Assembly: GCA_964631955.1 (NCBI GenBank)
Contig: CAZWBA010000002.1
Span: 310,001-374,000, forward strand
Length of the DNA stretch: 64,000 nt
Reading direction: 5' to 3'
Source of the DNA: CAMLJR01 sp964631955
Lineage (GTDB): Bacteria; Pseudomonadota; Gammaproteobacteria; Pseudomonadales; CAMLJR01
Shown here piece after piece: positions 1 through 8,693 of the stretch (position 1 is its first letter; every line of letters starts with the position of its first letter). The notes beneath the pieces are model-generated. The model had not been told where the DNA came from and made no database searches. It saw nothing but the letters and a program-made list of their open reading frames with translations. The position numbers and the translations under genes are program-made.

Positions 1-1
1 G

Positions 2-1105
2 CTCGGCGTGCACAGCGGCGTGATGGTGACGGGCAGTCACAACACCGCCGAATATAACGGGCTGAAAATCGTCATCGGCGGAAAAACGTTATCGGGCCGC
101 GCGATCGAAAGCCTGCGTCAGCGCATTCAGGACCGTCACTTCAGCAAGGGCAAGGGCGGTTATCGCAGCGAGCGTATCAACGAGCGTTACATCGATTACA
201 TCATGAATGATGTCGCGATTGCGCAGCCGCTCAAAGTGGTCATCGACGCCGCCAACGGTGTCACCGGAATTATCGCGCCGCAATTATTCGAACAGCTCGG
301 TTGCGAAGTGATTCCACTGTATTGCGATATCGATCCGCAGTTTCCGCATCACGATCCCGACCCCACGATTGCGAAGAATCTGCGCGATCTCGTGCAGCTT
401 GTGCGCGAGAGCAGCGCCGATCTCGGCATTGCTTTCGATGGCGATGGCGATCGCGTCGCCGTCGTCACCGCGAGCGGAGAAATCATCGCAGCCGACCGTC
501 TGCTGATGGTGCTCGCGCAGGATGTGGTCGCGCGCAATCCAGGCGCCGATGTGCTGTTCGATGTGAAATGCACGCGCAGCCTCAATAATGTGATCAGCAG
601 TTTCGGCGGCCGCCCGATCATGTGGAAGAGCGGCCATTCATTCATGAAAGAAAAAATGGCGGAAACCGGCGCGCTGATAGGCGGCGAATTCAGCGGCCAC
701 ATTTTCTTCAATGAGCGCTGGTTCGGTTTCGATGACGGCATGTATGCAGCGGCGCGGCTGATCGAAATTTTAAGCACCACCGATCCCAATCTCGATTCGC
801 ATTTAAACGCCTTGCCAGGCACATTGAGCACGCCGGAACTGAAGATTGCCCTGAGCGAGCAGGCGAAATTCTCAGTCATGGAGCGGCTGGCGACGAGCGG
901 CAAATTCGGCGATGGCAAAATCACGACGCTCGATGGCATTCGCGTCGATTTTCCCGACGGCTGGGGGCTGGTGCGCGCATCGAATACAACGCCCGCGCTG
1001 ACGCTGCGTTTCGAGGCCGATAACGAAGCCGCGCTCGAACGAATCCAGACCTTATTCAGGGATCAGCTGCGCGCGGTTGATCCGCAGCTGCCGTTTGATT
1101 TTTAA
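2..1105 (+). CDS. algC: Phosphomannomutase/phosphoglucomutase, 5' end missing
   Basis: Interconverts hexose 6-phosphates and hexose 1-phosphates (mannose or glucose), feeding nucleotide sugars for LPS and exopolysaccharide. The reading frame is open from the first bases of the window, so the N-terminal domain lies outside; 367 residues remain. Visible are the phosphoserine loop TGSHN (about nt 29-43), the metal-binding DGDGDR (about nt 437-454) and the sugar-binding GEFSGH (about nt 683-700). The family usually reads TGSHNP; here the Pro is Thr, which is tolerable. The adjacent argB matches the Pseudomonas order dut-algC-argB, which supports AlgC over other mutases. Substrate preference cannot be read from sequence alone. 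Confidence 0.9.
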   Translation, partial: LGVHSGVMVTGSHNTAEYNGLKIVIGGKTLSGRAIESLRQRIQDRHFSKGKGGYRSERINERYIDYIMNDVAIAQPLKVVIDAANGVTGIIAPQLFEQLGCEVIPLYCDIDPQFPHHDPDPTIAKNLRDLVQLVRESSADLGIAFDGDGDRVAVVTASGEIIAADRLLMVLAQDVVARNPGADVLFDVKCTRSLNNVISSFGGRPIMWKSGHSFMKEKMAETGALIGGEFSGHIFFNERWFGFDDGMYAAARLIEILSTTDPNLDSHLNALPGTLSTPELKIALSEQAKFSVMERLATSGKFGDGKITTLDGIRVDFPDGWGLVRASNTTPALTLRFEADNEAALERIQTLFRDQLRAVDPQLPFDF

Positions 1106-1209
1106 TGGGCGGCAGTTTTTAATGCTCGCCCTTTTGCCCTGAACCGGCAATTTGCATCGCGCAATCCGTGCGCATCCCATCGATCACGCAACCGACCATG
1201 AGAACCGCC

Positions 1210-2106
1210 ATGTCACTCAATCGCGAGGCCGCCGCCAATATCGCCAGCGTTTTGACCGAAGCGCTGCCGTACATCCAGCGCTTCACCGGCAAGACCATCG
1301 TGGTGAAATTCGGCGGCAACGCCATGGTGGCCGACGACCTCACGGCGAGCTTTGCCCGCGATGTCGTGCTCATGAAACTGGTCGGCATGAATCCGGTCGT
1401 GGTGCACGGCGGCGGACCGCAGATCAATCAGCTGCTCGAAAAACTCAACATCAAATCCGAATTCAAGGGCGGCATGCGCGTCACCGACGAGGCGACGATG
1501 GATGTGGTCGAAATGGTGCTCGGCGGCAGCGTCAATAAAGCGCTGGTGACACTGCTCAACCGCAGCGGCGGCAAGGCCATCGGCCTGACAGGCAAGGACG
1601 GCGGTCTGATTCGCGCGCGCAAAATGCTGCTCGAACAAAAAACCGGCGATAAAACCGAGCTGCTCGATATCGGCCAGGTCGGTGAAGTGAAATCGATCGA
1701 TACCGCCATTATCGATACGCTGGTGGCCAGCAATTTCATTCCCGTAATCGCGCCGATCGGTTTCGATGACAACGGCGCCTCGTACAACATCAATGCCGAT
1801 CTCGTCGCCGGCAAGGTTGCCGAAGTATTGAAAGCCGAAAAATTGATGCTGCTGACGAACGTCGCGGGGCTGCAGGATAAAGCCGGCAAGGTGTTGACGG
1901 GTTTATCGACGCAGCAGGTCGACGGCCTGATCGAAGACGGTACGATTTACGGCGGCATGCTGCCGAAAATTCAGTGCGCACTCGATGCGGTGAAAGGTGG
2001 CGTAACCAGCGCACATATTATCGATGGCCGCGTACCGCACGCGGTTCTGCTTGAAATATTCACTGACGAAGGCGTGGGTACTCTCATCACAAACCGTCGA
2101 AACTAG
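1210..2106 (+). CDS. argB: Acetylglutamate kinase
   Basis: Phosphorylates N-acetyl-L-glutamate with ATP, the second step of arginine synthesis, in the cytoplasm. The 298-residue product has the amino-acid kinase signatures: VVKFGGNAM near the N-terminus, HGGGPQIN for substrate and ATP binding, and LTGKDGGLI in the middle. The start ATG at 1210 (MSLNREAAANIA) was chosen because Pseudomonas ArgB begins at the equivalent point; in-frame starts at 1168 and 1198 would add a non-conserved tail. Its N-terminal helix is the type found in arginine-inhibited hexameric enzymes, so feedback control is likely (inference). It follows algC by 104 bp. Confidence 0.95.
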   Translation: MSLNREAAANIASVLTEALPYIQRFTGKTIVVKFGGNAMVADDLTASFARDVVLMKLVGMNPVVVHGGGPQINQLLEKLNIKSEFKGGMRVTDEATMDVVEMVLGGSVNKALVTLLNRSGGKAIGLTGKDGGLIRARKMLLEQKTGDKTELLDIGQVGEVKSIDTAIIDTLVASNFIPVIAPIGFDDNGASYNINADLVAGKVAEVLKAEKLMLLTNVAGLQDKAGKVLTGLSTQQVDGLIEDGTIYGGMLPKIQCALDAVKGGVTSAHIIDGRVPHAVLLEIFTDEGVGTLITNRRN

Positions 2107-2201
2107 GCTTGCCTATCGTCGGAATCGGGTACCGTCGCCGTAGCCAATGATCCTCGCGGTCACAGATTATTGTCATCGCGCCAGGACTGCCATTCGTCGA
2201 A

Positions 2202-2228
2202 ATTAATTATTCACACCATTAATTATTC
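2202..2228. repeat. Short direct repeat upstream of slmA
   Basis: ATTAATTATTC occurs at 2202-2212 and 2218-2228, each close to an ATTCGTC or TTCGTC. It lies in the 260-bp AT-rich gap between argB and slmA, which holds no supported gene. The spacing could serve a dimeric repressor or simply reflect AT-rich promoter DNA. It does not resemble the known SlmA-binding palindrome. Confidence 0.35.
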
Positions 2229-2366
2229 GTCACCAAAAGTTAGTATCCAAGTTGTTTGCTTCGGTTCAGAATCGGGCGTGCCTTTGCGCCCCATCGCTGT
2301 TGCAGCCATTCACGATGACAGCCCGTTGCATACGAATATAAAACTCTCTGACAGCTATAAAACGTT

Positions 2367-2981
2367 ATGAGCAAAGACCCTTCGCGCCGCCAACAAATTC
2401 TGCAAGCGCTGGCCCATATGCTCGAAACCGGGCCGGGCGGCCGTATCACGACCGCAGGACTCGCTAAAACCGTCGGTGTATCCGAAGCAGCGCTGTATCG
2501 GCATTTTCCGAGCAAGGCAAAAATGTTCGAAAGTCTTATCGAATTTATCGAGGAGACAATTTTTGAACGTGTCACGTTAATTCAGCGCGAAGAACAAACG
2601 GCGATGGGCCGCTGCGAAAAAATTCTGGGCTTACTGCTCGCGTTTGCCGAGCGCAACCCCGGCATCAGCCGCATCCTTACCGGCGATGCGCTGACGGGTG
2701 AAACCGAACGCCTGCGCGTGCGCGTGCACCAGTTTTTTGAACGCCTCGAAACGCAGCTCAAACAGATATTGCGCGAAGCGGAGTTGCGCGAAGGCGTGCG
2801 CACGACGGTGACGGTATCCACGGCGGCGAATTTGCTGATGGCGGTTGCGGAAGGTCGTATCGGTCAATTCGTACGCAGCGATTTCAAACATCGCCCGACC
2901 GAATACTGGCAGGATCAATGGCCGGTGCTGATGGAAGGATTTTTCAAAGCCCCTGCACTGGCGCGCAGTTCGTTCTCGTAA
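2367..2981 (+). CDS. slmA: Nucleoid occlusion factor, TetR family
   Basis: SlmA binds chromosomal sites and disassembles FtsZ polymers over the nucleoid, preventing septation across DNA. The 204-residue product opens with SKDPSRRQQILQALAHMLE and a TetR-type helix-turn-helix (GLAKTVGVSEAALYRHFPSK, about residues 33-52). This matches the SlmA/Ttk type, in which the recognition helix reads EAALYRHF. The rest is a helical ligand/dimer domain of usual length. Position between argB and pyrE is the conserved place of slmA in many gammaproteobacteria. The next gene is convergent, 11 bp away, with no clear terminator between. Confidence 0.92.
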   Translation: MSKDPSRRQQILQALAHMLETGPGGRITTAGLAKTVGVSEAALYRHFPSKAKMFESLIEFIEETIFERVTLIQREEQTAMGRCEKILGLLLAFAERNPGISRILTGDALTGETERLRVRVHQFFERLETQLKQILREAELREGVRTTVTVSTAANLLMAVAEGRIGQFVRSDFKHRPTEYWQDQWPVLMEGFFKAPALARSSFS

Positions 2982-2992
2982 AATCTTGTCGA

Positions 2993-3631
2993 TTATTCTT
3001 TCTCGCCGCTCGAACTGCTGCGACGAAACTGCACGACATCCTGCAGTGTCTTGAAGCGCTCGATATCTTTTTGATACGACGCCGTGGTGATTTCCTTGTC
3101 TTTCGTGCGCTCGACAATCGATGCTTCGATGCCGGCGACTTCGACTTTCAGCATATCGATATTTTCCGTGATCGCTGCGGGTACCGTACCGCCGCGGCGC
3201 TCGATATCGGCAGCCTTGGCCTGTTCGCGCTCGACCTGCGCCTTTGCGGAACTGAGATTGGTGCGCAGGATGCTGAGACGGATATCGATTTCGCGCAAGG
3301 CGCGATCGCGCGCTGCAGCGATGTCGTCGACGCTGCTGTAGCGCAGCAGCAGGTTCTTGTCCCACTCCTGCAAGCGCTTCGCTTCGGCATCGGCGGCACG
3401 CTTGCGCTTGCCTTCTTCGCCGGTCAGCTGACGCGGCACGGTTTCGATGACGCGGCCATCGGGCGAAAGCACTTCATAGCCGTTCTTAACGAATTCGGGC
3501 GGCACGTGATCGTCGACCGCAATCACACCCTTGTCGGTGGTGTAACGATACATCTTGCCGGCCGCGGCATCGGCCGACGCTGCCAGCGTCAGCAGCACCA
3601 GGCCAATCAATCCGCCCCGCTGTTTAAGCAC
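2993..3631 (-). CDS. DUF4124-domain envelope protein
   Basis: A 212-residue protein with a hydrophobic secretion signal (GLIGLVLLTLAASADAAAG) followed by a DUF4124 module (KMYRYTTDKGVIAVDDHVPPE) and a long charged, coiled-coil-prone C-terminal region (about residues 100-205, rich in A, E, K, R). DUF4124 proteins are common periplasmic proteins of proteobacteria with no established activity. The GTG at 3631 was chosen because a GGGGA box lies seven bases upstream and it places the signal peptide at the N-terminus; an upstream ATG at 3721 would bury the signal. It sits between slmA and pyrE on the pyrE strand, 86 bp downstream of pyrE. Confidence 0.75.
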   Translation of the reverse strand: MLKQRGGLIGLVLLTLAASADAAAGKMYRYTTDKGVIAVDDHVPPEFVKNGYEVLSPDGRVIETVPRQLTGEEGKRKRAADAEAKRLQEWDKNLLLRYSSVDDIAAARDRALREIDIRLSILRTNLSSAKAQVEREQAKAADIERRGGTVPAAITENIDMLKVEVAGIEASIVERTKDKEITTASYQKDIERFKTLQDVVQFRRSSSSGEKE

Positions 3632-3717
3632 ACCCGTCCCCTTGCCTGTCTTGGGAAAACGTTTCTGATAAAACGTCCCGAACGAAAATGACCCGGATAA
3701 TAGTAGCGGATTCCGCT

Positions 3718-4356
3718 TCAAACACCGTACTGGCTGCGATATTGCTGCACGCGCGCGAACTGATCCGTGTCGCCGCGAGCCTGCAGATACTGCAGGATGT
3801 CATTCAGACCGATGATGCTGAAGACGGGAATGCCGTAATCGCGCTCGACCTCCTGAATCGCCGACAGTTCGCCGCGGCCACGCTCCTGCCGATTGAGACC
3901 GATGACGACACCGACAGGTTCAGCGCCGGCCGTGCGAATGATCTCCATCACTTCGCGAACCGCGGTGCCGGCGGTGATCACATCGTCAATGATCATGACG
4001 CGACCGGCCAGCTTTGCACCGACCAGCGTGCCTCCTTCGCCGTGATCTTTGGCTTCCTTGCGGTTATAGGCATAGGGCACGTCCAGGCTGAACTGATCGG
4101 CCATCGCGCATGAAGTGGCCGCCGCCAGCGGAATGCCTTTATAGGCCGGCCCGAACAGCACATCGAATGGCACCCCGCTCGCGCGCAATGTTTCCGCGTA
4201 ACAGCGCGCCAGCTGCCAGAGCGCAGCACCCGAGCAAAACTTGCCCGCATTGAAAAAATAGGGACTGATGCGGCCGGACTTGAGAGTGAATTCGCCAAAT
4301 GCCAGCGCCTGCTGTGCGAGTGCCAATTCGATGAAACGCTGTTGATAGGGTTGCAT
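3718..4356 (-). CDS. pyrE: Orotate phosphoribosyltransferase
   Basis: Joins orotate to PRPP to give OMP, the fifth step of pyrimidine synthesis. The 212-residue protein has the PRPP-binding motif MIIDDVITAGTA (middle to C-terminal half), the flexible-loop region RKEAKDHGEGG and the N-terminal FGEFTLKSGRISPYFFN typical of PyrE. The start ATG at 4356 (MQPYQQRFIELAL) gives the usual length; an in-frame ATG at 4431 would add a non-conserved tail. It is divergent from crc (175 bp between starts), as in Pseudomonas. Confidence 0.95.
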   Translation of the reverse strand: MQPYQQRFIELALAQQALAFGEFTLKSGRISPYFFNAGKFCSGAALWQLARCYAETLRASGVPFDVLFGPAYKGIPLAAATSCAMADQFSLDVPYAYNRKEAKDHGEGGTLVGAKLAGRVMIIDDVITAGTAVREVMEIIRTAGAEPVGVVIGLNRQERGRGELSAIQEVERDYGIPVFSIIGLNDILQYLQARGDTDQFARVQQYRSQYGV

Positions 4357-4531
4357 GGTCTGCGTACGCGTGATGGGCTGATCGGTAAAGAGCTTGTCGA
4401 AATAAAAACGTCGGCATTCTACTCCAGACATCCCTGCTGCTGCGTGCCGGTGATCGATTTAATCGCCGCGAAGTGTACGCAGAGTCCGCGTCCTCGGCTA
4501 TCATTGCCACGTGGCATTTTCAGAGGCTCCT

Positions 4532-5320
4532 ATGCGTATCATCAGCTTTTGCGCGGACTCTATTCGCACGGCAGCGAAGCGCGGTTTTTTCGATTGGGTG
4601 GTCGAGCAGGACGCCGATTTCATCTGCGTGCAAAATCTCGGCGCGCAGGAATATGACCTGCAGGAACCCGTGTTTTTCCCCGAAGGGTATAACGCGTATT
4701 TTTTCGATGCCGTCGAACCCAACAGCAATGGCGTAGCGATCTACACGCGCGAGATGCCCAAGGCGATCATGACCGGTCTGGGCTTTGCCGAATTCGATAT
4801 GGAAGGCCGTTATATTCAGGCCGATTTCGGCCGCATCTCGGTGGGCTGCCTGCTGGTGCCGAGCGCCTATTCCAGCAATAAAGAGGCAAATGACAGCGCA
4901 GCGCAGGCGCGCAAAATGCGCTTCCTCGAACAATATCAGGCGCACCTGAACAAAGTGCGCAACAAGCGGCGCGAATTCTTCATCTGCGGCAACTGGAATA
5001 TCGCGCACCGCGGAGAAGACATGCAGGATCCGCAGCGCAATCGCGGCATCTCCGGTTCGCTGGCGGAAGAGCAGCAGTGGATGGATGTGCTGTTCAGCGA
5101 TCTCGGTTACGTCGATGCATTCCGCGAAATCAATTCCGATCCGGACGAGTTTACCTGGTGGCCGGATGGCGATCGCGACAACGACGGCTGGCGCACCGAC
5201 TATCAGGTGGTGTCGGGTAGCTTGCGTTCAAAAATCGAGTACGGTGCGATTTACAAGAACCAGGTGTTTTCGAATCACGCCCCGCTCATCATGGATTACG
5301 ACTACGAATTGTTTTCGTAA
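4532..5320 (+). CDS. crc: Crc-like catabolite repression control protein (inactive exonuclease III fold)
   Basis: Crc helps Hfq repress translation of catabolic mRNAs in pseudomonads; it is an exonuclease III (EEP) fold that has lost catalysis. The 262-residue product aligns throughout with Crc (MRIIS at the start, WWPDG and DYQV late, HAPLIMDYD near the end). Catalytic positions of ExoIII are changed: the Asn of the first strand is gone (FCADS), the metal-binding Glu is Asn (CVQN), and the Asp of the GDWN motif is Asn (GNWN). The late His is kept. Position between pyrE and rph is exactly that of Pseudomonas crc. ATG 4532 was chosen over 4511 because homologues start MRIIS. Confidence 0.85.
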   Translation: MRIISFCADSIRTAAKRGFFDWVVEQDADFICVQNLGAQEYDLQEPVFFPEGYNAYFFDAVEPNSNGVAIYTREMPKAIMTGLGFAEFDMEGRYIQADFGRISVGCLLVPSAYSSNKEANDSAAQARKMRFLEQYQAHLNKVRNKRREFFICGNWNIAHRGEDMQDPQRNRGISGSLAEEQQWMDVLFSDLGYVDAFREINSDPDEFTWWPDGDRDNDGWRTDYQVVSGSLRSKIEYGAIYKNQVFSNHAPLIMDYDYELFS

Positions 5321-5322
5321 AA

Positions 5323-5428
5323 ACCACCCCACCCCTGTGGGGCACCCCTCCAGAATGTATACGGCGCGTGAGGGCACGAATAATTCCCCTCCTCTGGAGG
5401 GGTGGCAGGCGCAGCCTGACGGGGTGGT
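5323..5428. repeat. Palindromic intergenic repeat element (about 106 bp)
   Basis: The ends are inverted: ACCACCCC at 5323-5330 pairs with GGGGTGGT at 5421-5428, and CACCCCTCCAG near 5343 pairs with CTGGAGGGGTG near 5394-5404. It fills the gap between the convergent ends of crc and rph. Related GC-rich palindromes flank or separate other genes here (43767-43879, 52020-52138). It may also act as a bidirectional transcription stop, but no U-tract is obvious. Confidence 0.7.
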
Positions 5429-5437
5429 GTCAGATTC

Positions 5438-6160
5438 TCAATCTTCCGCCAATGCACGCCGCTGCAACGCGTGCAGCTCGCTGATACCCGTGCGCGCCAG
5501 ATCGAGCATCGCCTGCAGTTCAGTCGCGGAAAATGCCTTGCCCTCAGCAGTGCCCTGCACTTCGACAAACCCACCCGCCGATGTCATCACCACATTCATA
5601 TCGGTTTCAGCAGTGGAGTCTTCGGCGTAATCCAGATCGAGCACCGGCACACCGTCGACGATGCCGACCGATACCGCTGCGACAAAATTCAGCAGGGGAT
5701 CCGTTTTCAGTACGCCGCGTTTCTGCAGCGAGCGCAATGCATCGACCAGGGCCACGCACGCACCCGTGATTGAAGCGGTACGCGTGCCGCCGTCGGCCTG
5801 AATCACATCGCAATCGATCGTGATCGCAAATTCACCGAGCGCGGATAAATCCACGGCGGCCCGCAGCGAACGGCCGATCAGGCGCTGAATTTCGACCGTG
5901 CGTCCACCCTGCTTGCCTTTCGCCGCTTCGCGATCCATACGCGAACCCGTCGAGCGCGGCAGCATGCCGTATTCGGCCGTGATCCAGCCCTGCCCCTTGC
6001 CGCGCAGGAAACGCGGCACTTCATCGCTGACACTCGCGGTGCAAATCACTTTGGTGTCGCCAAACGCAATCAGCACCGAGCCTTCGGCGTGTTTGGTGTA
6101 GTGACGGGTGATGGAAATTTCGCGTAATTGAGGAGGGGTGCGGCCGCTGGGTCGATTCAT
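5438..6160 (-). CDS. rph: Ribonuclease PH
   Basis: Phosphorolytic 3'-5' exoribonuclease that trims tRNA 3' ends. The 240-residue product is of normal length and shows the family blocks GSVLIAFGDTKVICTASV, GWITAEYGMLPRST, SRMDREAAKGKQGGRTVEIQ and DCDVIQADGGTRTASITGA (phosphate and catalytic sites). The C-terminal half contains the DLDYAEDS strand and the EVQGTAEG motif. The ATG at 6160 (MNRPSGRTP) is the family start. It is divergent from yicC with 105 bp between starts, so the two share a promoter region. Confidence 0.95.
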   Translation of the reverse strand: MNRPSGRTPPQLREISITRHYTKHAEGSVLIAFGDTKVICTASVSDEVPRFLRGKGQGWITAEYGMLPRSTGSRMDREAAKGKQGGRTVEIQRLIGRSLRAAVDLSALGEFAITIDCDVIQADGGTRTASITGACVALVDALRSLQKRGVLKTDPLLNFVAAVSVGIVDGVPVLDLDYAEDSTAETDMNVVMTSAGGFVEVQGTAEGKAFSATELQAMLDLARTGISELHALQRRALAED

Positions 6161-6265
6161 GCGCAACTCATTCAGGAGGGGAAAGAAGCGCCACATTATA
6201 CAGATGCACATCCGCGATTCCGGCTAAAATGCCGGCCACTCAAACGCGATCAGGAAGCCGCCCGC

Positions 6266-7132
6266 ATGACTCACAGCATGACCGCCTTCGCGCGGCAATC
6301 CGCAACCTATCCATGGGGCACGCTCGTCTGGGAAATCCGCTCGGTCAATCATCGCTATCTCGAACCGAGTTTCAAATTGCCCGATGCCTTGCGCGGGCTG
6401 GAAGGCGAATTGCGCGAACGTTTGCGCGGCCGGCTGTCGCGCGGCAAGGTCGAATGCACCTTGCGCACGCAATTACTGCAGGAGCACGGCGCGGCGCTGG
6501 CGATCGACGACGAGCTGCTCGGTCAGTTACTGGCTTGCGCACAGCAGGTGCAAACCAGAATTCCGCAAGCCGCCGCATTGAATCCGCTCGATGTGCTGGC
6601 GTGGCCCGGCGTACTTAAAACCGAACAGCAGGACGAAGAGGCCATCGTCACGTCGGCGAATATTCTGTTCGACGCCACGCTCGCGCAACTGCTCGAACAC
6701 CGCGCGCGCGAAGGCGGCGAACTGCGTCGCTATATCGAGACACAGCTCGAAGAAGTCGCCACCATTGTCGATACCGTACGCACGCAGATGCCGGCGATTG
6801 TGGATGCGCTGCGCCAGCGTCTGCGCGATCGACTCGCCGAATTGCGCGCCGACGTCGATAACGATCGCATCGAACAGGAAATGGTGATGCTCGCGCAGAA
6901 AAGCGATGTCGCCGAAGAGCTCGATCGCCTGCAGACGCATATCAAGGAAGTGCGCCGCGCGCTGCAGCAGAGCGAACCCTGCGGCCGCCGGCTAGACTTC
7001 CTCATGCAGGAATTCAACCGCGAGGCGAACACGCTGTCGTCGAAGTCGCAGGTCAGCGACACCACGCTCAATGCCGTGCGCCTGAAAGTGCTCATCGAAC
7101 AGATGCGCGAACAGATCCAAAATATCGAGTAA
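6266..7132 (+). CDS. yicC: YicC/YloC family endoribonuclease
   Basis: YicC proteins are RNA-cleaving proteins linked to stress survival and sRNA turnover. The product (288 residues) opens MTHSMTAFARQ and ends with QEFNREANTLSSKS and the very conserved EQMREQIQNIE. In-frame upstream codons are not conserved, so ATG 6266 was chosen. Its last codons and stop form the insertion site of the downstream island: the stop region is partly duplicated at 17307-17323. The gene itself stays complete, as in other yicC-targeted islands. Its usual neighbour gmk is now 10.2 kb away. Confidence 0.93.
   Translation: MTHSMTAFARQSATYPWGTLVWEIRSVNHRYLEPSFKLPDALRGLEGELRERLRGRLSRGKVECTLRTQLLQEHGAALAIDDELLGQLLACAQQVQTRIPQAAALNPLDVLAWPGVLKTEQQDEEAIVTSANILFDATLAQLLEHRAREGGELRRYIETQLEEVATIVDTVRTQMPAIVDALRQRLRDRLAELRADVDNDRIEQEMVMLAQKSDVAEELDRLQTHIKEVRRALQQSEPCGRRLDFLMQEFNREANTLSSKSQVSDTTLNAVRLKVLIEQMREQIQNIE
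7112..7132. repeat. Left attachment site (attL) in the yicC 3' end
   Basis: The 21 bases ending at the yicC stop are partly repeated at 17307-17323. The copies share CAGATCC at the left and ATCGAGTAA (7124-7132 and 17315-17323) at the right, with a four-base difference between. The shared nine bases are the likely crossover, since exchange there keeps the yicC stop. Integration at the yicC 3' end is established for mobilizable islands of Vibrio and relatives. Confidence 0.65.
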
Positions 7133-7170
7133 CATCTCAAGCGATCTCACCCAAAATCAGCCGCCCTACG

Positions 7171-7200
7171 AAACCCGCTAAATCAGCGGGTTTTTTGTTT
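7171..7200 (+). terminator. Rho-independent terminator after yicC
   Basis: AAACCCGCT (7171-7179) pairs with AGCGGGTTT (7185-7193) across a five-base loop, and the T-run continues to 7196. A nine-pair stem followed by T residues is a standard intrinsic terminator. It lies just inside the island and would end yicC transcription before the integrase. Confidence 0.85.
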
Positions 7201-7240
7201 CTCTTAGTTGCATTCCGTCTCACGCTGTCTCAATATTGAT

Positions 7241-7294
7241 GTGTACCCCTGCATGTACCTCTATGCGCCAAGGGTACAAAATCAGGTGTACACC
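7241..7294. promoter_or_regulatory. Left GTGTACC boxes (candidate integrase arm sites)
   Basis: GTGTACCC at 7241 and ATGTACCT at 7253 lie 12 bp apart in the same orientation; the inverse TGTACCC follows at 7272-7278, and a perfect GGTGTACACC palindrome at 7285-7294, next to the integrase ribosome site. The same 12-bp pair occurs at the right end (17224, 17236). Such boxes at both ends suggest arm-type binding sites for the integrase or its directionality factor, and possible autoregulation. Confidence 0.55.
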
Positions 7295-7307
7295 GGGGAG
7301 CGCCGTA

Positions 7308-8558
7308 GTGGGCCAGTTAAACGATATGCAAATTCGCGCCTGGATCAAAGCTGGCGAGCGCTTCGAAGGTCGCAGTGATGGCGATGGGCTCGTACTGTGT
7401 TGGCGCGAGAGTTACGCCGCCCCGATCTGGCGCTTCCGCTATCGCTTCACTGGCAAAGCGCGCGTAATGAATATCGGCAGCTACCGCGACCTCTCGCTGG
7501 CTGATGCTCGCAAGCTGGTGAAGGAGCTGCGCGCACGGGTTGCGCTCGGCCATGATGTGGCGGGCGAAAAGCAGGAACGCAAATCAGATGCGGCGGCCAA
7601 AATCGAAAATGAAAAGCGTGCTGCCACTGTCGAAAAGCTGGCCGATGAATATTTTGGCCGCATGATTCTTGGTCGCTGGAAGCACCCCAACATCGTGCGC
7701 AGCCGGATCGAGAAGGACATCAAGCCGAGCATCGGCAAATTGAAAGTCGAGGACGTTAAACCACTGCACGTCGACGCCATGCTGCAATCGATCGTGAAGC
7801 GCGGCGCGCCCACAGTTGCGAATGATGTACTGCGCTGGACGCGTCGAATGTTCGATTACGCTATCAAACGCCACATGATCGAAATTAACCCGGTATCGGC
7901 TTTCGATGTGTCGGATGCTGGCGGCAAAGAGGAATCGCGCTCGCGCGCATTATCCGAAGATGAATTGATTCAGTTTTTTGCTGCGATGCGTACAGCTCAA
8001 GGTTTCAGCCGGCAGAACGAACTCACAGTAAAATTGTTGCTGCTACTTGCGGTGCGCAAAATGGAATTGCTCGCTGCGCAGTGGTCAGAGTTCGATCTCG
8101 ATGAAGGCATTTGGTATCTGCCAGGCGAACGCACCAAAACCGGTGCACCGATCGATATCCCACTCCCACCCGTCGCGATCGAGTGGCTTCGCGAATTGCA
8201 CGAAATGGCCGCTAGCAGCCGTTGGGTATTGCCTGCGCGCAAGATGCAACACCGAATGATTCCCCACATCGCCGAGAGCACTATCAGCGTCGCGCTGGCG
8301 AAGATTAAACATGGACTGCCCCACTTCACCGTTCACGATTTCCGCCGCACTGCGCGCTCGCATTTAGCGGCTCTGGGTGTGCAGCCGCATGTCGCGGAGC
8401 GCTGCCTCAATCACAAGCTGAAAGGCGTCGAAGGCATTTACGATCGCCATGATTATTTTGGAGAGCGCAAAGCGGCTATGAATGCGTGGGCCGCATTATT
8501 AACTCGACTCGAATCGGGCGACGTCGACAAAGTTGTGCCAATCAGAAAAAGGCGCTGA
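7308..8558 (+). CDS. int: Tyrosine site-specific integrase (DUF4102 type)
   Basis: Catalyses integration and excision of the island. The 416-residue protein has an N-terminal DUF4102-type arm-binding domain (residues 1-80), a SAM-like core-binding domain (about 107-205) and a catalytic domain with R250, K277, H343-x-x-R346, H369 and the probable nucleophile Y378 (GIYDRHDY). All catalytic residues are present, so it should be active. The GTG at 7308 was chosen because GGGGAG lies seven bases upstream; an in-frame TTG at 7236 has no such site. It is the first gene of the island, transcribed away from yicC, as in P4-like and yicC-targeted islands. Confidence 0.93.
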   Translation: MGQLNDMQIRAWIKAGERFEGRSDGDGLVLCWRESYAAPIWRFRYRFTGKARVMNIGSYRDLSLADARKLVKELRARVALGHDVAGEKQERKSDAAAKIENEKRAATVEKLADEYFGRMILGRWKHPNIVRSRIEKDIKPSIGKLKVEDVKPLHVDAMLQSIVKRGAPTVANDVLRWTRRMFDYAIKRHMIEINPVSAFDVSDAGGKEESRSRALSEDELIQFFAAMRTAQGFSRQNELTVKLLLLLAVRKMELLAAQWSEFDLDEGIWYLPGERTKTGAPIDIPLPPVAIEWLRELHEMAASSRWVLPARKMQHRMIPHIAESTISVALAKIKHGLPHFTVHDFRRTARSHLAALGVQPHVAERCLNHKLKGVEGIYDRHDYFGERKAAMNAWAALLTRLESGDVDKVVPIRKRR

Positions 8559-8693
8559 GGTCGGCGAAAATTAAATTAATACGCGAGGACGAAACTGCGC
8601 TGAAAAAAATTTATTGTGACCGTTAATCCGCTCCCTTGTTAAACAGGCAATTCCTGAATTGCGCGAAGAGCGAGCAGCATAGGCAGTGACTTA

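Noticed and set aside
2170..2370. 66-codon frame upstream of slmA
   Set aside because: It overlaps the slmA start, has no ribosome site and lies in AT-rich promoter-like DNA.
5323..5428. Possible CRISPR or tandem array in the GC-rich intergenic palindromes
   Set aside because: Each element is a single inverted repeat, without regularly spaced repeats and unique spacers; no cas gene is in the window.
7236..7307. Upstream in-frame start for the integrase
   Set aside because: It would run through the GTGTACC boxes and lacks a ribosome site, while GTG 7308 has GGGGAG at the right distance.
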